A stretch of DNA of 64,000 nucleotides from JAFCUW01 sp049898325 (GTDB taxonomy: Bacteria; Pseudomonadota; Gammaproteobacteria; Burkholderiales; Burkholderiaceae_D): contig NZ_JAFCXL010000002.1 in the NCBI RefSeq assembly GCF_049898325.1, forward strand, positions 186,001-250,000, given 5' to 3'. Below the pieces are notes generated by a model. It did not search any database. It saw only the letters and a list, made by a program, of their open reading frames with translations, and was not told the origin of the DNA. The first letter of the stretch is position 1; each line of letters starts with the position of its first letter. Position numbers and translations under genes: made by a program. Below are positions 27,326 to 36,210 of this stretch, one piece after another.

Positions 27326-27685
27326 ATGAGCATAGGCGCCCTCGGCGGCATCGACAGCGGCCGCATCCAGGCAATGATGGAGCAACTCAAGGCAGCGGCC
27401 ACCCGGCCGGCCGCCGGACCGGTCGCGCCTGCCGGGGTGGCGGAGGCGGGCGGCGCCACCAAGGTCAGCTTTTCGGATGCCTTGAAATCCTCGCTCGAGT
27501 CGGTCAATGCCAGCCGGGTCAAGGCCGAGGAACTCGGCCACGCGTTTGCCGCCGGCGACGACAAGGTGAACTTGTCGGACGTGATGATCTCGATGCAGAA
27601 GGCGAGTATCAATATGCAGGCGACGGTGCAGGTGAGAAACAAGATGGTGGCGGCGTATCACGAAATCATGAATATGCAGGTGTAA
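27326..27685 (+). CDS. fliE: Flagellar MS-ring/rod junction protein FliE
   Basis: FliE joins the MS-ring to the rod. The 119-residue product has an Ala/Pro-rich N-terminus and the conserved C-terminal half (FSDALKSSLESVNASRVKAE and VMISMQKASINMQATVQVRN). It ends AAYHEIMNMQV, as FliE proteins do. The ATG at 27326 follows an AAAGGAG at 27311 with ideal spacing. It is divergent from fliF and convergent with the nitrate reductase gene, 16 bp away. Confidence 0.96.
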   Translation: MSIGALGGIDSGRIQAMMEQLKAAATRPAAGPVAPAGVAEAGGATKVSFSDALKSSLESVNASRVKAEELGHAFAAGDDKVNLSDVMISMQKASINMQATVQVRNKMVAAYHEIMNMQV

Positions 27686-27701
27686 GGGGCGCTCGGGCTG
27701 T

Positions 27702-30386
27702 TCAACTGGCCACCTGGCCCTCCAGCGCCCGCTGCTGCAACAACTGGCGGATCTCCGGCACGCACGAGCCGCAGTTGCCGCCCGCCTTGACGCAGGCCGT
27801 CACCGCCGCCACCGTCGTCAGCTGTTCGTGCTCGATCGCCGCGCAAATGGTGTTGCGGCCCACGCCGAAGCACGAACACACGGTGGGCCCCGCGTCGACG
27901 CCCGGCGTCAAGGCCTGGCCGCTGAGCAGCCCGGCGCGCTCGGGCGGCGACAGTTCGCCCTGGCCGAACAGGCCCGCCAGCCAGGCGCGCGCGGGCAGGT
28001 CCGGGCGCGGCGAGATGAACACGCACTGGGCGATCCTGCCGTCGATCAGATGCACGCCCCGGTAGATGCCGCCGGCGCGGTCGGCGTAGTCGATCCAGTC
28101 GGCGTCGGCGCCGTCCACGCCCAGCAACTGGCGGGCCCACGCCGCATGGTCGGCAATCGTGCCCCGTCCGGCCAGCTCGAAACGCGCAAACCCATCGCCG
28201 CGTATCCTGGTCCAGTGCGCCGCCAGCGCCAGGTCGATGTCCGTGCGACTCAACACGAAGCCATGCCACGACACGCCGAAGGGCTCGACCCTGACGGGCG
28301 TGTGCTTGAATTCAGGCTCGCCCGAGACGGGATCGACGGCGGGATTGCACACCGTGCCCACGCGGGCGTCCGAGGCGGTCTGGCCGTTCCAGTGGATGGG
28401 GATGAAGATGTCGCCGCGGGCAATGCCGCCGCCGTGCTGCACGCGCGCCACCATCGCGCCCCAGCGGCTCGACACGCGCGCCAGTTCGCCCGCGCGCACC
28501 CCCGCCAGCAAGGCGTCTTGCGGGTGCATGTCGATGAACGATTCGGCCGTGTGGCCGGCCAGCCGCGCCGCCTTGCCGGTGCGCGTCATGGTGTGCCACT
28601 GGTCGCGCACGCGCCCCGTGTTCAGGGCCAGCGGATAGTCGTCGTCGACGGCGTTGGCGGGGCCACGCGGCACCGTGGCGATGAACCTGGCGCGGCCGCC
28701 GGGGTGGGCGAACACGCCGTCGCCGAACAGGCGCGCCTGTCCCGCCGGCCACTGCGCCGGTAACAGCGCGTCGTACTGCGCGGCGTCGAGCTGGTCGACC
28801 CCGCGCAAATTGAACAGGCGCGCCGTTGCGCCCTCGTTGGCGACCACCGACAGGCGCGCATGTTCCTGAAAAATCGCCGCGGGAGCGTCGAAATCGAAGC
28901 CGTCGTAGCCCATGCGCTGGGCCACCTGGCACAGCACCTGCCAGTCGGCGCGCGCTTCGCCCGGCGGCGCCAGGAAGGCACGCTGACGCGAGATGGTGCG
29001 CTCCGAATTGGTGACGGTGCCGTCCTTCTCGCCCCAGCCCAGCGCCGGCAGCAGCACATCGGCAAAGGCATTGGTGTCGGTGCCGGCGACGATGTCCGAT
29101 ACCACCACCAGCTCGCATCGCTCCATGGCGCGCTGCACCTGGTTGGCGTCGGGCAGGCTGACGAGCGGATTGGTGGCGATGATCCACACGGCCTTGACCT
29201 TGCCCGCCTCGATGTCGCGAAACAGGTCGACCGCCTTCAGGCCCGGTTTGTCGGCGATCGCCGGCGACCCCCAGAAACCCTGCACGATGGCGCGGTGGGC
29301 GGGGTTGTCGAGCTCCATGTGGGCCGCCAGCATGTTGGCCAGCCCGCCCACTTCGCGCCCGCCCATTGCATTGGGCTGGCCGGTGAGGGAAAACGGCCCC
29401 ATGCCGGGCTTGCCGATGCGGCCCGTGAGCAGGTGGCAGTTGATGATGGCGTTGACCTTGTCGGTGCCGGACGAGGACTGGTTGACGCCCTGCGAATAGG
29501 CGGTGACGGTGTTGGCGGTGGCGGCAAACCAACGATAAAAAGTCAGCACCTTGTCGACGTCGATGCGGCAGGCGCGCGCCACGCTGTGCGGGTCGCACGG
29601 CCGGGCCGCGTCGAGCGCGCCGTGCAGGCCGTCGGTATGCGCCTCGACATACGCGCTGTCGGCGGCGCCCTCGGCGGCCAGGTAGGCCAGCAGGCCGTTG
29701 AACAGCCACACATCGGTGCCCGGCTTGATGGCCAGGTGCAGATCGGCCCCTTCGCAACTGGCGGTGCGGCGCGGATCGATCACCACCAGCTTGAAGTCGG
29801 GTCGCGCCTCCTTGATGCGGGCGATGCGCTGGAACAGGACCGGGTGGCACCAGGCGGCGTTCGAGCCGGCCAGCACCACCATGTCGGCCAGCTCCAGGTC
29901 GGCGTAGCAGCCGGGCACGATGTCCTCGCCGAAGGCGCGCTTGTGGCCGGCCACGCTCGAGGACATGCACAGGCGCGAATTGGTGTCGATGTTGGCGCTG
30001 CCGATATAACCCTTCATGAGCTTGTTGGCGACGTAATAATCCTCCGTCAGCAGCTGGCCGGAGACGTACAGGGCCACCGCGTCGGGGCCGTGCTGGTCGA
30101 TAATCCGGCGAAAGCCGTCCGCCACCCGCGCCAGCGCGTCGTCCCAGCCGACCCGGCGCAGCACGCCGTCTTCGCGCACCATCGGCTGCAGCAGGCGGCC
30201 AGCGAGGTCCACCGTCTCGCCCAGCGCCGCGCCCTTTACGCACAGGCGGCCGCGGTTGGCGCTGTGGCCTTCATCGCCGGCGACGGCAACCGTGCCGTCC
30301 GGCGCCGGCGTGGCCTTGACGCCGCAGCCGACCCCGCAGTAGGGACAGGTGGTGTGGATGGCGCGGGGGAGCGGGGTGGGATGCAT
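27702..30386 (-). CDS. nasA: Assimilatory nitrate reductase catalytic subunit
   Basis: A cytoplasmic molybdopterin oxidoreductase that reduces nitrate to nitrite. The N-terminus has the 4Fe-4S motif CPYCGVGC with a fourth Cys in GRLCVKG. The Mo-bisMGD domain follows, with TNSRLCMSSSVAGHKRAFGE, and the dinucleotide-binding domain carries ALNTGRVRDQWHTMTRTGKA. The C-terminus carries a BFD-like 2Fe-2S domain (VCSCFGVG ... GNCGSCVPEI). At 894 residues it fits the NasA-type size with this extra domain. No twin-arginine signal is present. It is last in the operon, 11 bp after the FAD reductase. Confidence 0.95.
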   Translation of the reverse strand: MHPTPLPRAIHTTCPYCGVGCGVKATPAPDGTVAVAGDEGHSANRGRLCVKGAALGETVDLAGRLLQPMVREDGVLRRVGWDDALARVADGFRRIIDQHGPDAVALYVSGQLLTEDYYVANKLMKGYIGSANIDTNSRLCMSSSVAGHKRAFGEDIVPGCYADLELADMVVLAGSNAAWCHPVLFQRIARIKEARPDFKLVVIDPRRTASCEGADLHLAIKPGTDVWLFNGLLAYLAAEGAADSAYVEAHTDGLHGALDAARPCDPHSVARACRIDVDKVLTFYRWFAATANTVTAYSQGVNQSSSGTDKVNAIINCHLLTGRIGKPGMGPFSLTGQPNAMGGREVGGLANMLAAHMELDNPAHRAIVQGFWGSPAIADKPGLKAVDLFRDIEAGKVKAVWIIATNPLVSLPDANQVQRAMERCELVVVSDIVAGTDTNAFADVLLPALGWGEKDGTVTNSERTISRQRAFLAPPGEARADWQVLCQVAQRMGYDGFDFDAPAAIFQEHARLSVVANEGATARLFNLRGVDQLDAAQYDALLPAQWPAGQARLFGDGVFAHPGGRARFIATVPRGPANAVDDDYPLALNTGRVRDQWHTMTRTGKAARLAGHTAESFIDMHPQDALLAGVRAGELARVSSRWGAMVARVQHGGGIARGDIFIPIHWNGQTASDARVGTVCNPAVDPVSGEPEFKHTPVRVEPFGVSWHGFVLSRTDIDLALAAHWTRIRGDGFARFELAGRGTIADHAAWARQLLGVDGADADWIDYADRAGGIYRGVHLIDGRIAQCVFISPRPDLPARAWLAGLFGQGELSPPERAGLLSGQALTPGVDAGPTVCSCFGVGRNTICAAIEHEQLTTVAAVTACVKAGGNCGSCVPEIRQLLQQRALEGQVAS

Positions 30387-30397
30387 GGCGGGCCTCC

Positions 30398-31630
30398 TCA
30401 GGCTGCGTTCTTGCAGAGCGCCTCACCGAACAGCAGGTGCTGGCGGATCGCGGCGATGCTGCTGCGGTTCTGGATCAAATCAAAATACCACGGGCCATCG
30501 GCGACGTCGCCGTACAGCACCGCGCCGGTGAGGCGGTCGCCCTCGAGCACCAGGCGCTTGTAGATGCCGCGGCGCGGGTCGCGCAGCACCAGGTCCTCGC
30601 TGGCGGCGCCGCCAATGAAATCGCCCACCGAGTACAGGTCGATGCCCGTCACTTTCAGCTTGGTCGGCGTGGCCGTCTGCACGTAGCGGCGGTGGCCGTG
30701 ACCGGCCAGGTGGGCGCCGGCGACCCTGGCCTGCTCCCACAGGGGCGCCACCAGGCCGAAGGTGGCGCTGCGGTGCTGCACGCATTCGCCGACGGCGTAG
30801 ATGCGTGGATCGTACGTTTGCAAGGTATCGTCGACGACGATGGCGCGCTCGCAATGGATGCCGGCGCCCCTGGCCAGGGCGATGTTCGGGCGCACCCCGG
30901 CCGTCATCACCACCAGGTCGGCCGGCAGCGCGGCGCCGTCGCGCAAGCAGACGGCGCGCACCGCGTCCTGGCCGATGATCGCCGTGGTCTGGGCATCCAT
31001 GCGAAAGACTATGCCGCGCTGTTCTAATGCCTGTTGCAACAGGCGCGCGGCCGGCTTGTCGAGCTGCTGGTTCATCAGGGCGTCGCTGGCGTGGACCACG
31101 GTGACGTGCATGCCGCGCCGGTGCAGGCCGTTGGCCGCTTCCAGGCCCAGCAGGCCGCCGCCAATGACCACCGCGTGGCCGCCCCGTGCGCTGGCGGCGA
31201 GCATGGCGTCGACGTCGCCGATGTCGCGAAAGCCGATCACGCCGGCCAGCGTGTGGCCGGGCACGGGAATGATGAAGGGGGTCGAGCCGGTGGCCAGCAG
31301 CAGGCGGTCGTACCAGACTTCGCGGCCCGCTTGCGAGCGCACCAGGCGGCGCTTGCGGTCGATGTGCACGACCGGGTCGCCCGTGTATAAAGTGATACGG
31401 TTTTGCTCGTACCAGCTCCTGGTATGTATCACGATCTCGCTGCGATCCTGCTCGCCCGCCAGCACGGGCGAGAGCAGGATGCGGTTGTAATTGGTGTGCG
31501 GCTCGGCGCCGAACACGGTGATGTCGTACAGTTCGGGCGCCAGTTTGAGCAGCTCTTCGACGGTGCGCATGCCGGCCATGCCGTTGCCGACCACCACCAG
31601 CGCCTGGCGCGGCGGCGCTGCCAGGCTCAC
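30398..31630 (-). CDS. FAD/NAD(P)H oxidoreductase of the nitrate assimilation operon (NasB/NirB-N type)
   Basis: A 410-residue flavoprotein predicted to pass electrons from NAD(P)H to nitrate reductase. An N-terminal FAD-binding GxGxxG-type motif (VVVGNGMAGMRTVEELL) is followed by a second dinucleotide site (HAVVIGGGLLGLEAANGLHR) and VMTAGVRPNIALA. It resembles the first half of NirB but lacks the 2Fe-2S and siroheme domains. A GTG start at 31630 overlaps the nirD stop by four bases, which settles the start. The ending FGEALCKNAA has no further domain. Confidence 0.87.
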   Translation of the reverse strand: MSLAAPPRQALVVVGNGMAGMRTVEELLKLAPELYDITVFGAEPHTNYNRILLSPVLAGEQDRSEIVIHTRSWYEQNRITLYTGDPVVHIDRKRRLVRSQAGREVWYDRLLLATGSTPFIIPVPGHTLAGVIGFRDIGDVDAMLAASARGGHAVVIGGGLLGLEAANGLHRRGMHVTVVHASDALMNQQLDKPAARLLQQALEQRGIVFRMDAQTTAIIGQDAVRAVCLRDGAALPADLVVMTAGVRPNIALARGAGIHCERAIVVDDTLQTYDPRIYAVGECVQHRSATFGLVAPLWEQARVAGAHLAGHGHRRYVQTATPTKLKVTGIDLYSVGDFIGGAASEDLVLRDPRRGIYKRLVLEGDRLTGAVLYGDVADGPWYFDLIQNRSSIAAIRQHLLFGEALCKNAA

Positions 31631-31971
31631 TGGCCGACCCACACGATGCCGTCGATCACGCGGGCGCGCCACGCCGGCACCGAGTGCTGGGGCGCTTCCA
31701 GGCAGTGCCCCGTGCGCAGGTCGAAATGCTGCTTGTAGATGGGCGAGGCGACCACCAGGCGCTCGCCCAGGTTGCCGACCAGGCCGCGCGAGAGCACGGC
31801 GGCGTTCGAATTGGCGTCGTAGTTGCCGATGGCGTAGACGGCGTCGTCGCCGGCGACGCGAAACACCGCCACCTGCTGGCCGTCGACCAGCGCGCACACG
31901 CCGCTGTCGGGCAGGATGTCGTCGAGGGCGCAGACGGCGGTGAGCGGGGCGGGGGGAAGGTCGCGCTGCAT
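31627..31971 (-). CDS. nirD: Nitrite reductase small subunit NirD
   Basis: A 114-residue Rieske-like fold protein associated with NirB. Conserved pieces are VCALVDGQQVAVFRV, VLSRGLVGNLGERLVVASPI and the YKQHFDLRTGHCLE end. The Rieske Cys/His ligands are absent, as usual in the NirD family. The ATG at 31971 is preferred because AAGGAA lies 5 bases upstream; another in-frame ATG at 31992 lacks such a site. It lies between nirB and the FAD reductase. Confidence 0.93.
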   Translation of the reverse strand: MQRDLPPAPLTAVCALDDILPDSGVCALVDGQQVAVFRVAGDDAVYAIGNYDANSNAAVLSRGLVGNLGERLVVASPIYKQHFDLRTGHCLEAPQHSVPAWRARVIDGIVWVGQ

Positions 31972-31998
31972 GGGGTTTCCTTGAAGGGTCATCAGGGG

Positions 31999-34530
31999 TC
32001 AGGCCGAAGTGGCGATGGGGATCACGGTGCGCTGCTTTTCTTCGAAGCTGGCCGGGCGGATCTGGCCCCGCTCCGACAGGAACACGATGTTGGCGTCGGG
32101 CGTGTCGCTGTTGACGAAGTGGCGGAAGCGCTTGCGCGTTTCCGGGTCGTCGATGGCCGCTTTCCACTCGCAGGCGTAGGTGTCGACGACGCGCTGCATG
32201 TCCGCTTCGAGCTCGGCGCCCAGCCCCAGGCTGTCGTCGATCACCACCTGCTTGAGGTAGGCCAGGCCGCCTTCGAGGTTGTCGCGCCAGACGCTGGTGC
32301 GCTGCAGGCGGTCGGCGGTGCGCACGTAGAACATCAGCAGGCGGTCGACGTAGCGCACCACGGCCGCTTCGTCGAGATCCACGGCGAACAGTTCGGCGTG
32401 GCGCGGCTTCATGCCGCCATTGCCGCACACGTACAGGTTCCAGCCTTTTTCGGTGGCGATCAGGCCGATGTCCTTGCCCTGCGCCTCGGCGCATTCGCGG
32501 GTGCAGCCGGAGACGCCGAACTTGATTTTATGGGGCGCCCGCAAGCCCTTGTAGCGGTTCTCGAGCGCGATGCCGAAACCCATGCTGTCGCCCACGCCGA
32601 AGCGGCACCAGGTCGAGCCGACGCAGGATTTGACGGTGCGCAGCGACTTGCCGTACGCGTGGCCGGACTCGAAGCCGGCGTCGATCAGCTCCTGCCAGAT
32701 CAGCGGCAACTGGTCGACGCGGGCGCCGAACAGGTCGACCCGGGCGCCGCCCGTGATTTTCGTGTAGAGGCCGAATTTTTTGGCGACCATGCCGACCGCG
32801 ATCAGGCCGTCGGCCGTCACTTCGCCGCCCGGCATGCGCGGCACCACCGAATAGCTGCCGTCCTTCTGGATATTGCCCAGGTAGTAGTCGTTGGTGTCCT
32901 GCAGCGCCGCGTGCACGGGCGTGAGCACGAAGTCGTTGTAGGTCGAGGCGAAGATGCTGGCCGCGGCCGGCTTGCAGATATCGCAGCCGCGGCCATTGCC
33001 GTGGCGCGCCAGCAGGGCGGGGAAGGTGCGGATGTTGCCGATGCGTACCAGGTGCAGCAGCTCCTGGCGCGAATAGTGGAAATGCTCGCACAGGTGGTTG
33101 TTGACGGCCAGGCCCTGCTTTTTCATCTCCGCCTTCATCACCTGGGTGACCAGCGCCACGCAGCCGCCGCAGCTGGTGCCGGCGCCGGTGCAGCTTTTGA
33201 GGGCGCCGATGGTGACCGCGCCATCGCGCACGGCGGCGCAGACGGCGCCCTTGGAGACGTCGTTGCACGAGCACAGCTGGGCCGTGTCGGGCAGGGCGTC
33301 GACGCCGATGGCGGGGCGGGCGGCGCCATCGGCGACGGGCAGGATCAGGAACTCGGGCGAGGCCGGCAGTTCGATTTGATTCAACATCATCTGCAGCAGG
33401 GTGCCGTATTCGGTGGCGTCGCCCACCAGCACGGCGCCCAGCAGGTACTTGCCGCAGCCGGAGACGACGATCTTCTTGTAGACCTGCCTGCGCTCGTCGG
33501 TGAACTGGTAGCTGCGTGCGCCGGCGCTGGTGGCGTGCGGGTCGCCGATGCTGGCCACGTCCACGCCCATCAGCTTGAGCTTGGTGCTCATGTCGGCGCC
33601 GGCAAAGCTGCCAGCCTGGCCCGTGAGGTGGCGCGCGGCCGTGCGCGCCATGTCGTAGCCGGGCGCCACCAGACCGAACAGCTGGTCGTTCCAGGCCGCG
33701 CATTCGCCGATGGCATAGATGTCGGCATCGGACGTCAGGCAGTGATCGTCGATGGCGACGCCGCCGCGCGCGCCGATGGTCAGGCCGAGCGCGCGCGCCA
33801 GTTCGTCGCGCGGGCGGATGCCGGCCGAGAAGACGATCATGTCGGCATCGAGGTAGCTGCCGTCGGCAAAGCGCATGCGGTGGGTGCCGTCCTCGCCATC
33901 GACGATCTCGAGCGTGTTCTTTTGGGTGTGCACCGTCACGCCCAGTTCCTCGATGCGCCGGCGCAGCACGCGCGCGCCGCTGTCGTCGATCTGCACCGCC
34001 ATCAGGCGCGGGGCGAATTCGACGACGTGGGTGGCCAGGCCCAGGTCGACCAGGGCCTTGGCGCATTCGAGTCCCAGCAGGCCGCCGCCTATCACCACCC
34101 CGCTGCGCGAACGGGCGCCGCATTCGCGCATCGCTTCGAGGTCTTCGATGGTGCGGTAGACAAAGCAGTCCTTGCGCTCTTTTCCGGGCAGCGGCGGCAC
34201 GAAGGGATACGAGCCGGTGGCCAGCACCAGCTTGTCATAGCCGAGCACCGCGCCGGAAGCGACCGTGACGGTCTTGTTGACCCGGTCGATGGCGACGGCG
34301 CGCGTGTTCAGCTGCAGCAGCACATTGCCCTGCTCAAAAAAGCCGGGCGCCACCAGCGACAGTTCGTCGGCGGTTTTGCCGGCAAAAAATTCCGACAGGT
34401 GCACCCGGTCGTAGGCGGCGCGCGGCTCTTCGCACAGCACCGTCACGTCCAGCTGCGGGTGCGAGGCCAGCGCGAGCGACTCGAGAAATTTATGGCCCAC
34501 CATGCCGTGGCCGATGACGATGATTTTCAT
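31999..34530 (-). CDS. nirB: Assimilatory nitrite reductase large subunit NirB
   Basis: NirB reduces nitrite to ammonium with NAD(P)H in the cytoplasm. The 843 residues show two FAD/NAD motifs (VIGHGMVGHKFLESL, GVVIGGGLLGLECA), then a BFD-like 2Fe-2S domain (LCSCNDVSKGAVCAAV ... CGGCVALV). The siroheme/4Fe-4S region has paired cysteines in SCVGSTWCRFG and SGCTRECAEAQGKDIG. All metal ligands are present. The ATG at 34530 has AGGAAG upstream and lies 10 bp after the transporter stop. Confidence 0.96.
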   Translation of the reverse strand: MKIIVIGHGMVGHKFLESLALASHPQLDVTVLCEEPRAAYDRVHLSEFFAGKTADELSLVAPGFFEQGNVLLQLNTRAVAIDRVNKTVTVASGAVLGYDKLVLATGSYPFVPPLPGKERKDCFVYRTIEDLEAMRECGARSRSGVVIGGGLLGLECAKALVDLGLATHVVEFAPRLMAVQIDDSGARVLRRRIEELGVTVHTQKNTLEIVDGEDGTHRMRFADGSYLDADMIVFSAGIRPRDELARALGLTIGARGGVAIDDHCLTSDADIYAIGECAAWNDQLFGLVAPGYDMARTAARHLTGQAGSFAGADMSTKLKLMGVDVASIGDPHATSAGARSYQFTDERRQVYKKIVVSGCGKYLLGAVLVGDATEYGTLLQMMLNQIELPASPEFLILPVADGAARPAIGVDALPDTAQLCSCNDVSKGAVCAAVRDGAVTIGALKSCTGAGTSCGGCVALVTQVMKAEMKKQGLAVNNHLCEHFHYSRQELLHLVRIGNIRTFPALLARHGNGRGCDICKPAAASIFASTYNDFVLTPVHAALQDTNDYYLGNIQKDGSYSVVPRMPGGEVTADGLIAVGMVAKKFGLYTKITGGARVDLFGARVDQLPLIWQELIDAGFESGHAYGKSLRTVKSCVGSTWCRFGVGDSMGFGIALENRYKGLRAPHKIKFGVSGCTRECAEAQGKDIGLIATEKGWNLYVCGNGGMKPRHAELFAVDLDEAAVVRYVDRLLMFYVRTADRLQRTSVWRDNLEGGLAYLKQVVIDDSLGLGAELEADMQRVVDTYACEWKAAIDDPETRKRFRHFVNSDTPDANIVFLSERGQIRPASFEEKQRTVIPIATSA

Positions 34531-34540
34531 GCTGCTTCCT

Positions 34541-35833
34541 TCAGGCCGCGGCGGCCAGTTGCGTGGTGTGGCTGGCGCCAAAGCGGGCGGCCAGTGCGCA
34601 CAGGGCGGAGATGATGACCAGACCCGACAGAATTGACAGGGTCTGGCCGATGCTGCCGGTGCCTTTCATCAGAAAGCCCGCCAGCACCGCGCCCACGTTG
34701 CCGCCGGCGCCGATGATGCCGGCCACGCCGCCCAGCGCGCGGCTGTCGATGAAGGGCACCAGCGCGTAGGTGGCGCCGCAGGCCATGTGGGTGAACAGGC
34801 CGAACACCAGCATGGCGACGATGGCGATGGCGGCGCTGCCGGCGTTGGCGAACCACAGCAGGCCGATGCCTTCGCCGATCATCATCACGAACAGCACGGT
34901 GACGCGGGAATTGAGGCTGCCGCGGGCGGCGCTTTTGTCGGACAGGTAACCGCCCAGCGCGCGCGCGAACAGCGCCAGCAGGCCGAAGCTGCCGGCGGCC
35001 ATGCCGGCCGCGCCGATCGACAGGCCAAAGTGGTCGACGTAGTACACGGCGGCGATGTTATGAATGAAAATCTCGATGCCGAAGCAGGCGCCGTAGGTGA
35101 CGAACAGCAGCCACACGCGGTGGTTGGCGGCGGCCGCCTTGAAACTGGCCCAGCCGCCCTTCTTGTTGCCCTCGATGGCGATGCCGGCGCGGCGCAGATC
35201 GGCGTAGTTCCCTTGCGGGCAGTCCTGGGTGAACTTGTAGTAGAGCACGGCCATGATCAGCATCATCACGCCCGGCACCATCAGCGCCAGGCGCCAGCCC
35301 AGCGTGGCGCTGGCGCCGGCCATGACGATGGCCGTCATCAGCAGCGGCATCACCGCCTGGGCGGCGCCGCCTCCGGCATTGCCCCAGCCGGCGGCGGCCG
35401 CGTTGGCGGTGCCGACGACCTTGGGGGCGAACATCACCGAGGTGTGGTACTGGGTGATGACGAAGCTGGCGCCGACGGCGCCGATGCCGAGGCGGAAAAT
35501 CAGGAAGCTCTCGTAGCTTTGCGCCAGCGCCACGCCCAGCACGGGAATGGCGCCCACGGCCAGCAGGGCGGTGTAGGTCAGGCGCGGTCCGTAGCGGTCG
35601 CACATGGGGCCCACCAGCAGGCGCACCAGGATGGTGATGGCGACGGCGGCGATATTGATGTTGGCGATCTGCGCCAGCGACAGGTGAAACTCGCCCTTGA
35701 TCACGGGCATCAGCGGGGCGCAGGCGAACCAGGCGAAAAAGCAGACGAAGAAAGCCATCCAGGTCAGGTGGAAGGCGCGCATCGGCGGCGTGGCAAAGGA
35801 GAACAGCTTGATGGTGGTGGCTTTGTTGGCCAT
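34541..35833 (-). CDS. Nitrate/nitrite MFS transporter (NarK/NasA type)
   Basis: A 430-residue, 12-TM major facilitator for nitrate or nitrite uptake. It shows the family's first-helix region (AFHLTWMAFFVCFFAWFACA), the RLLVGPMCDRYGPR loop between helices 2 and 3, and the nitrate-signature-like AGWGNAGGGAAQAVMPLL. A second Gly-rich signature is GVAGIIGAGGNVGAVLAGFL. First gene of the assimilation operon, downstream of the attenuator leader. Which anion it prefers cannot be told. Confidence 0.92.
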   Translation of the reverse strand: MANKATTIKLFSFATPPMRAFHLTWMAFFVCFFAWFACAPLMPVIKGEFHLSLAQIANINIAAVAITILVRLLVGPMCDRYGPRLTYTALLAVGAIPVLGVALAQSYESFLIFRLGIGAVGASFVITQYHTSVMFAPKVVGTANAAAAGWGNAGGGAAQAVMPLLMTAIVMAGASATLGWRLALMVPGVMMLIMAVLYYKFTQDCPQGNYADLRRAGIAIEGNKKGGWASFKAAAANHRVWLLFVTYGACFGIEIFIHNIAAVYYVDHFGLSIGAAGMAAGSFGLLALFARALGGYLSDKSAARGSLNSRVTVLFVMMIGEGIGLLWFANAGSAAIAIVAMLVFGLFTHMACGATYALVPFIDSRALGGVAGIIGAGGNVGAVLAGFLMKGTGSIGQTLSILSGLVIISALCALAARFGASHTTQLAAAA

Positions 35834-35866
35834 GATCGGTCCCGGTTGGTCGAATAAAACAGCGTG

Positions 35867-35919
35867 AAAAAAAAGGCGTCCGCGCAACCGGGTGAGGATC
35901 ACCTGGTTGGGCGGACGCC
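35867..35919 (-). terminator. Leader attenuator (intrinsic terminator) of the nitrate operon
   Basis: On the minus strand a hairpin with about 20-bp arms (from GGCGTCCGCCCAACC to GGTTGCGCGGACGCC, two mismatches, tiny loop around TCCT) is followed by eight T residues. It lies between the promoter and the transporter gene, so it would stop transcription before the operon unless relieved. Its 5' arm shares bases 35912-35919 with the second upstream hexaloop hairpin, making the two structures mutually exclusive. Confidence 0.85.
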
Positions 35920-35946
35920 GTTGTCCGTGCTTGTCCTTCGTTGGAC
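35912..35946 (-). promoter_or_regulatory. Dual-hexaloop ANTAR-target antiterminator RNA
   Basis: Two adjacent small hairpins on the minus strand: GTCC-AACGAA-GGAC (35946-35933) and CGGAC-AACGGC-GTCCG (35927-35912), five bases apart. Both loops are six nucleotides with A at position 1 and G at position 4, the published signature of RNA targets of ANTAR proteins such as NasR. The second hairpin overlaps the terminator's 5' arm. Protein binding here would favour read-through into the nitrate operon. Confidence 0.82.
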
Positions 35947-36002
35947 GGGTGCTGCGCATTGCGATGTTCGGGTGGATCGCCGTTGACCCACGGGAGGGAT
36001 AA

Positions 36003-36019
36003 TGCAGGAAACGTGCCAG
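36003..36019 (-). promoter_or_regulatory. Probable sigma-54 promoter of the nitrate assimilation operon
   Basis: The minus strand reads CTGGCACG, then TTTC, then CTGCAT, very close to the RpoN consensus TGGCAC-N5-TTGCW with one -12 mismatch. The predicted start near 35993 would give a leader that begins about 45 bases before the dual hexaloop. Sigma-54 control fits nitrogen regulation through NtrC. Confidence 0.68.
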
Positions 36020-36154
36020 ATGGGCTTGCCCGGGGCGGTCGCTGGCGGCGCCTCAAAGCGGTGCGTGCGCGCCCGAAAAAGAGGCGTTGCCCCGTGCGCG
36101 GCCTTGTGCTGGCGCCGTTGCCAACTGCTGGAATGGTCACGTGGGCGGTGAGGA

Positions 36155-36192
36155 GGCGCCTAAATATGTGTCTGATCGCCATTTCAGGCGCC
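36155..36192. repeat. Imperfect inverted repeat upstream of the acyl/glycan operon
   Basis: GGCGCCTAAAT and ATTTCAGGCGCC form an inverted pair separated by 15 bases, with one bulged base. The repeat ends 12 bp before the TATGAT box of the candidate plus-strand promoter. It may be an operator or chance structure. Confidence 0.4.
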
Positions 36193-36210
36193 ACCGATTT
36201 GCACTATGAT
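36182..36210 (+). promoter_or_regulatory. Weak candidate sigma-70 promoter of the acyl/glycan operon
   Basis: TATGAT (-10, five of six matches) is preceded at 17 bases by TTTCAG, a poor -35. It lies about 85 bp upstream of the acyl carrier protein ATG and is the best candidate seen on this strand. Confidence 0.3.

Noticed and set aside
31684..34614. 976-residue open frame on the plus strand opposite nirB and nirD
   Set aside because: The minus strand encodes an intact NirB and NirD with all cofactor motifs; the plus frame is a high-GC artefact.
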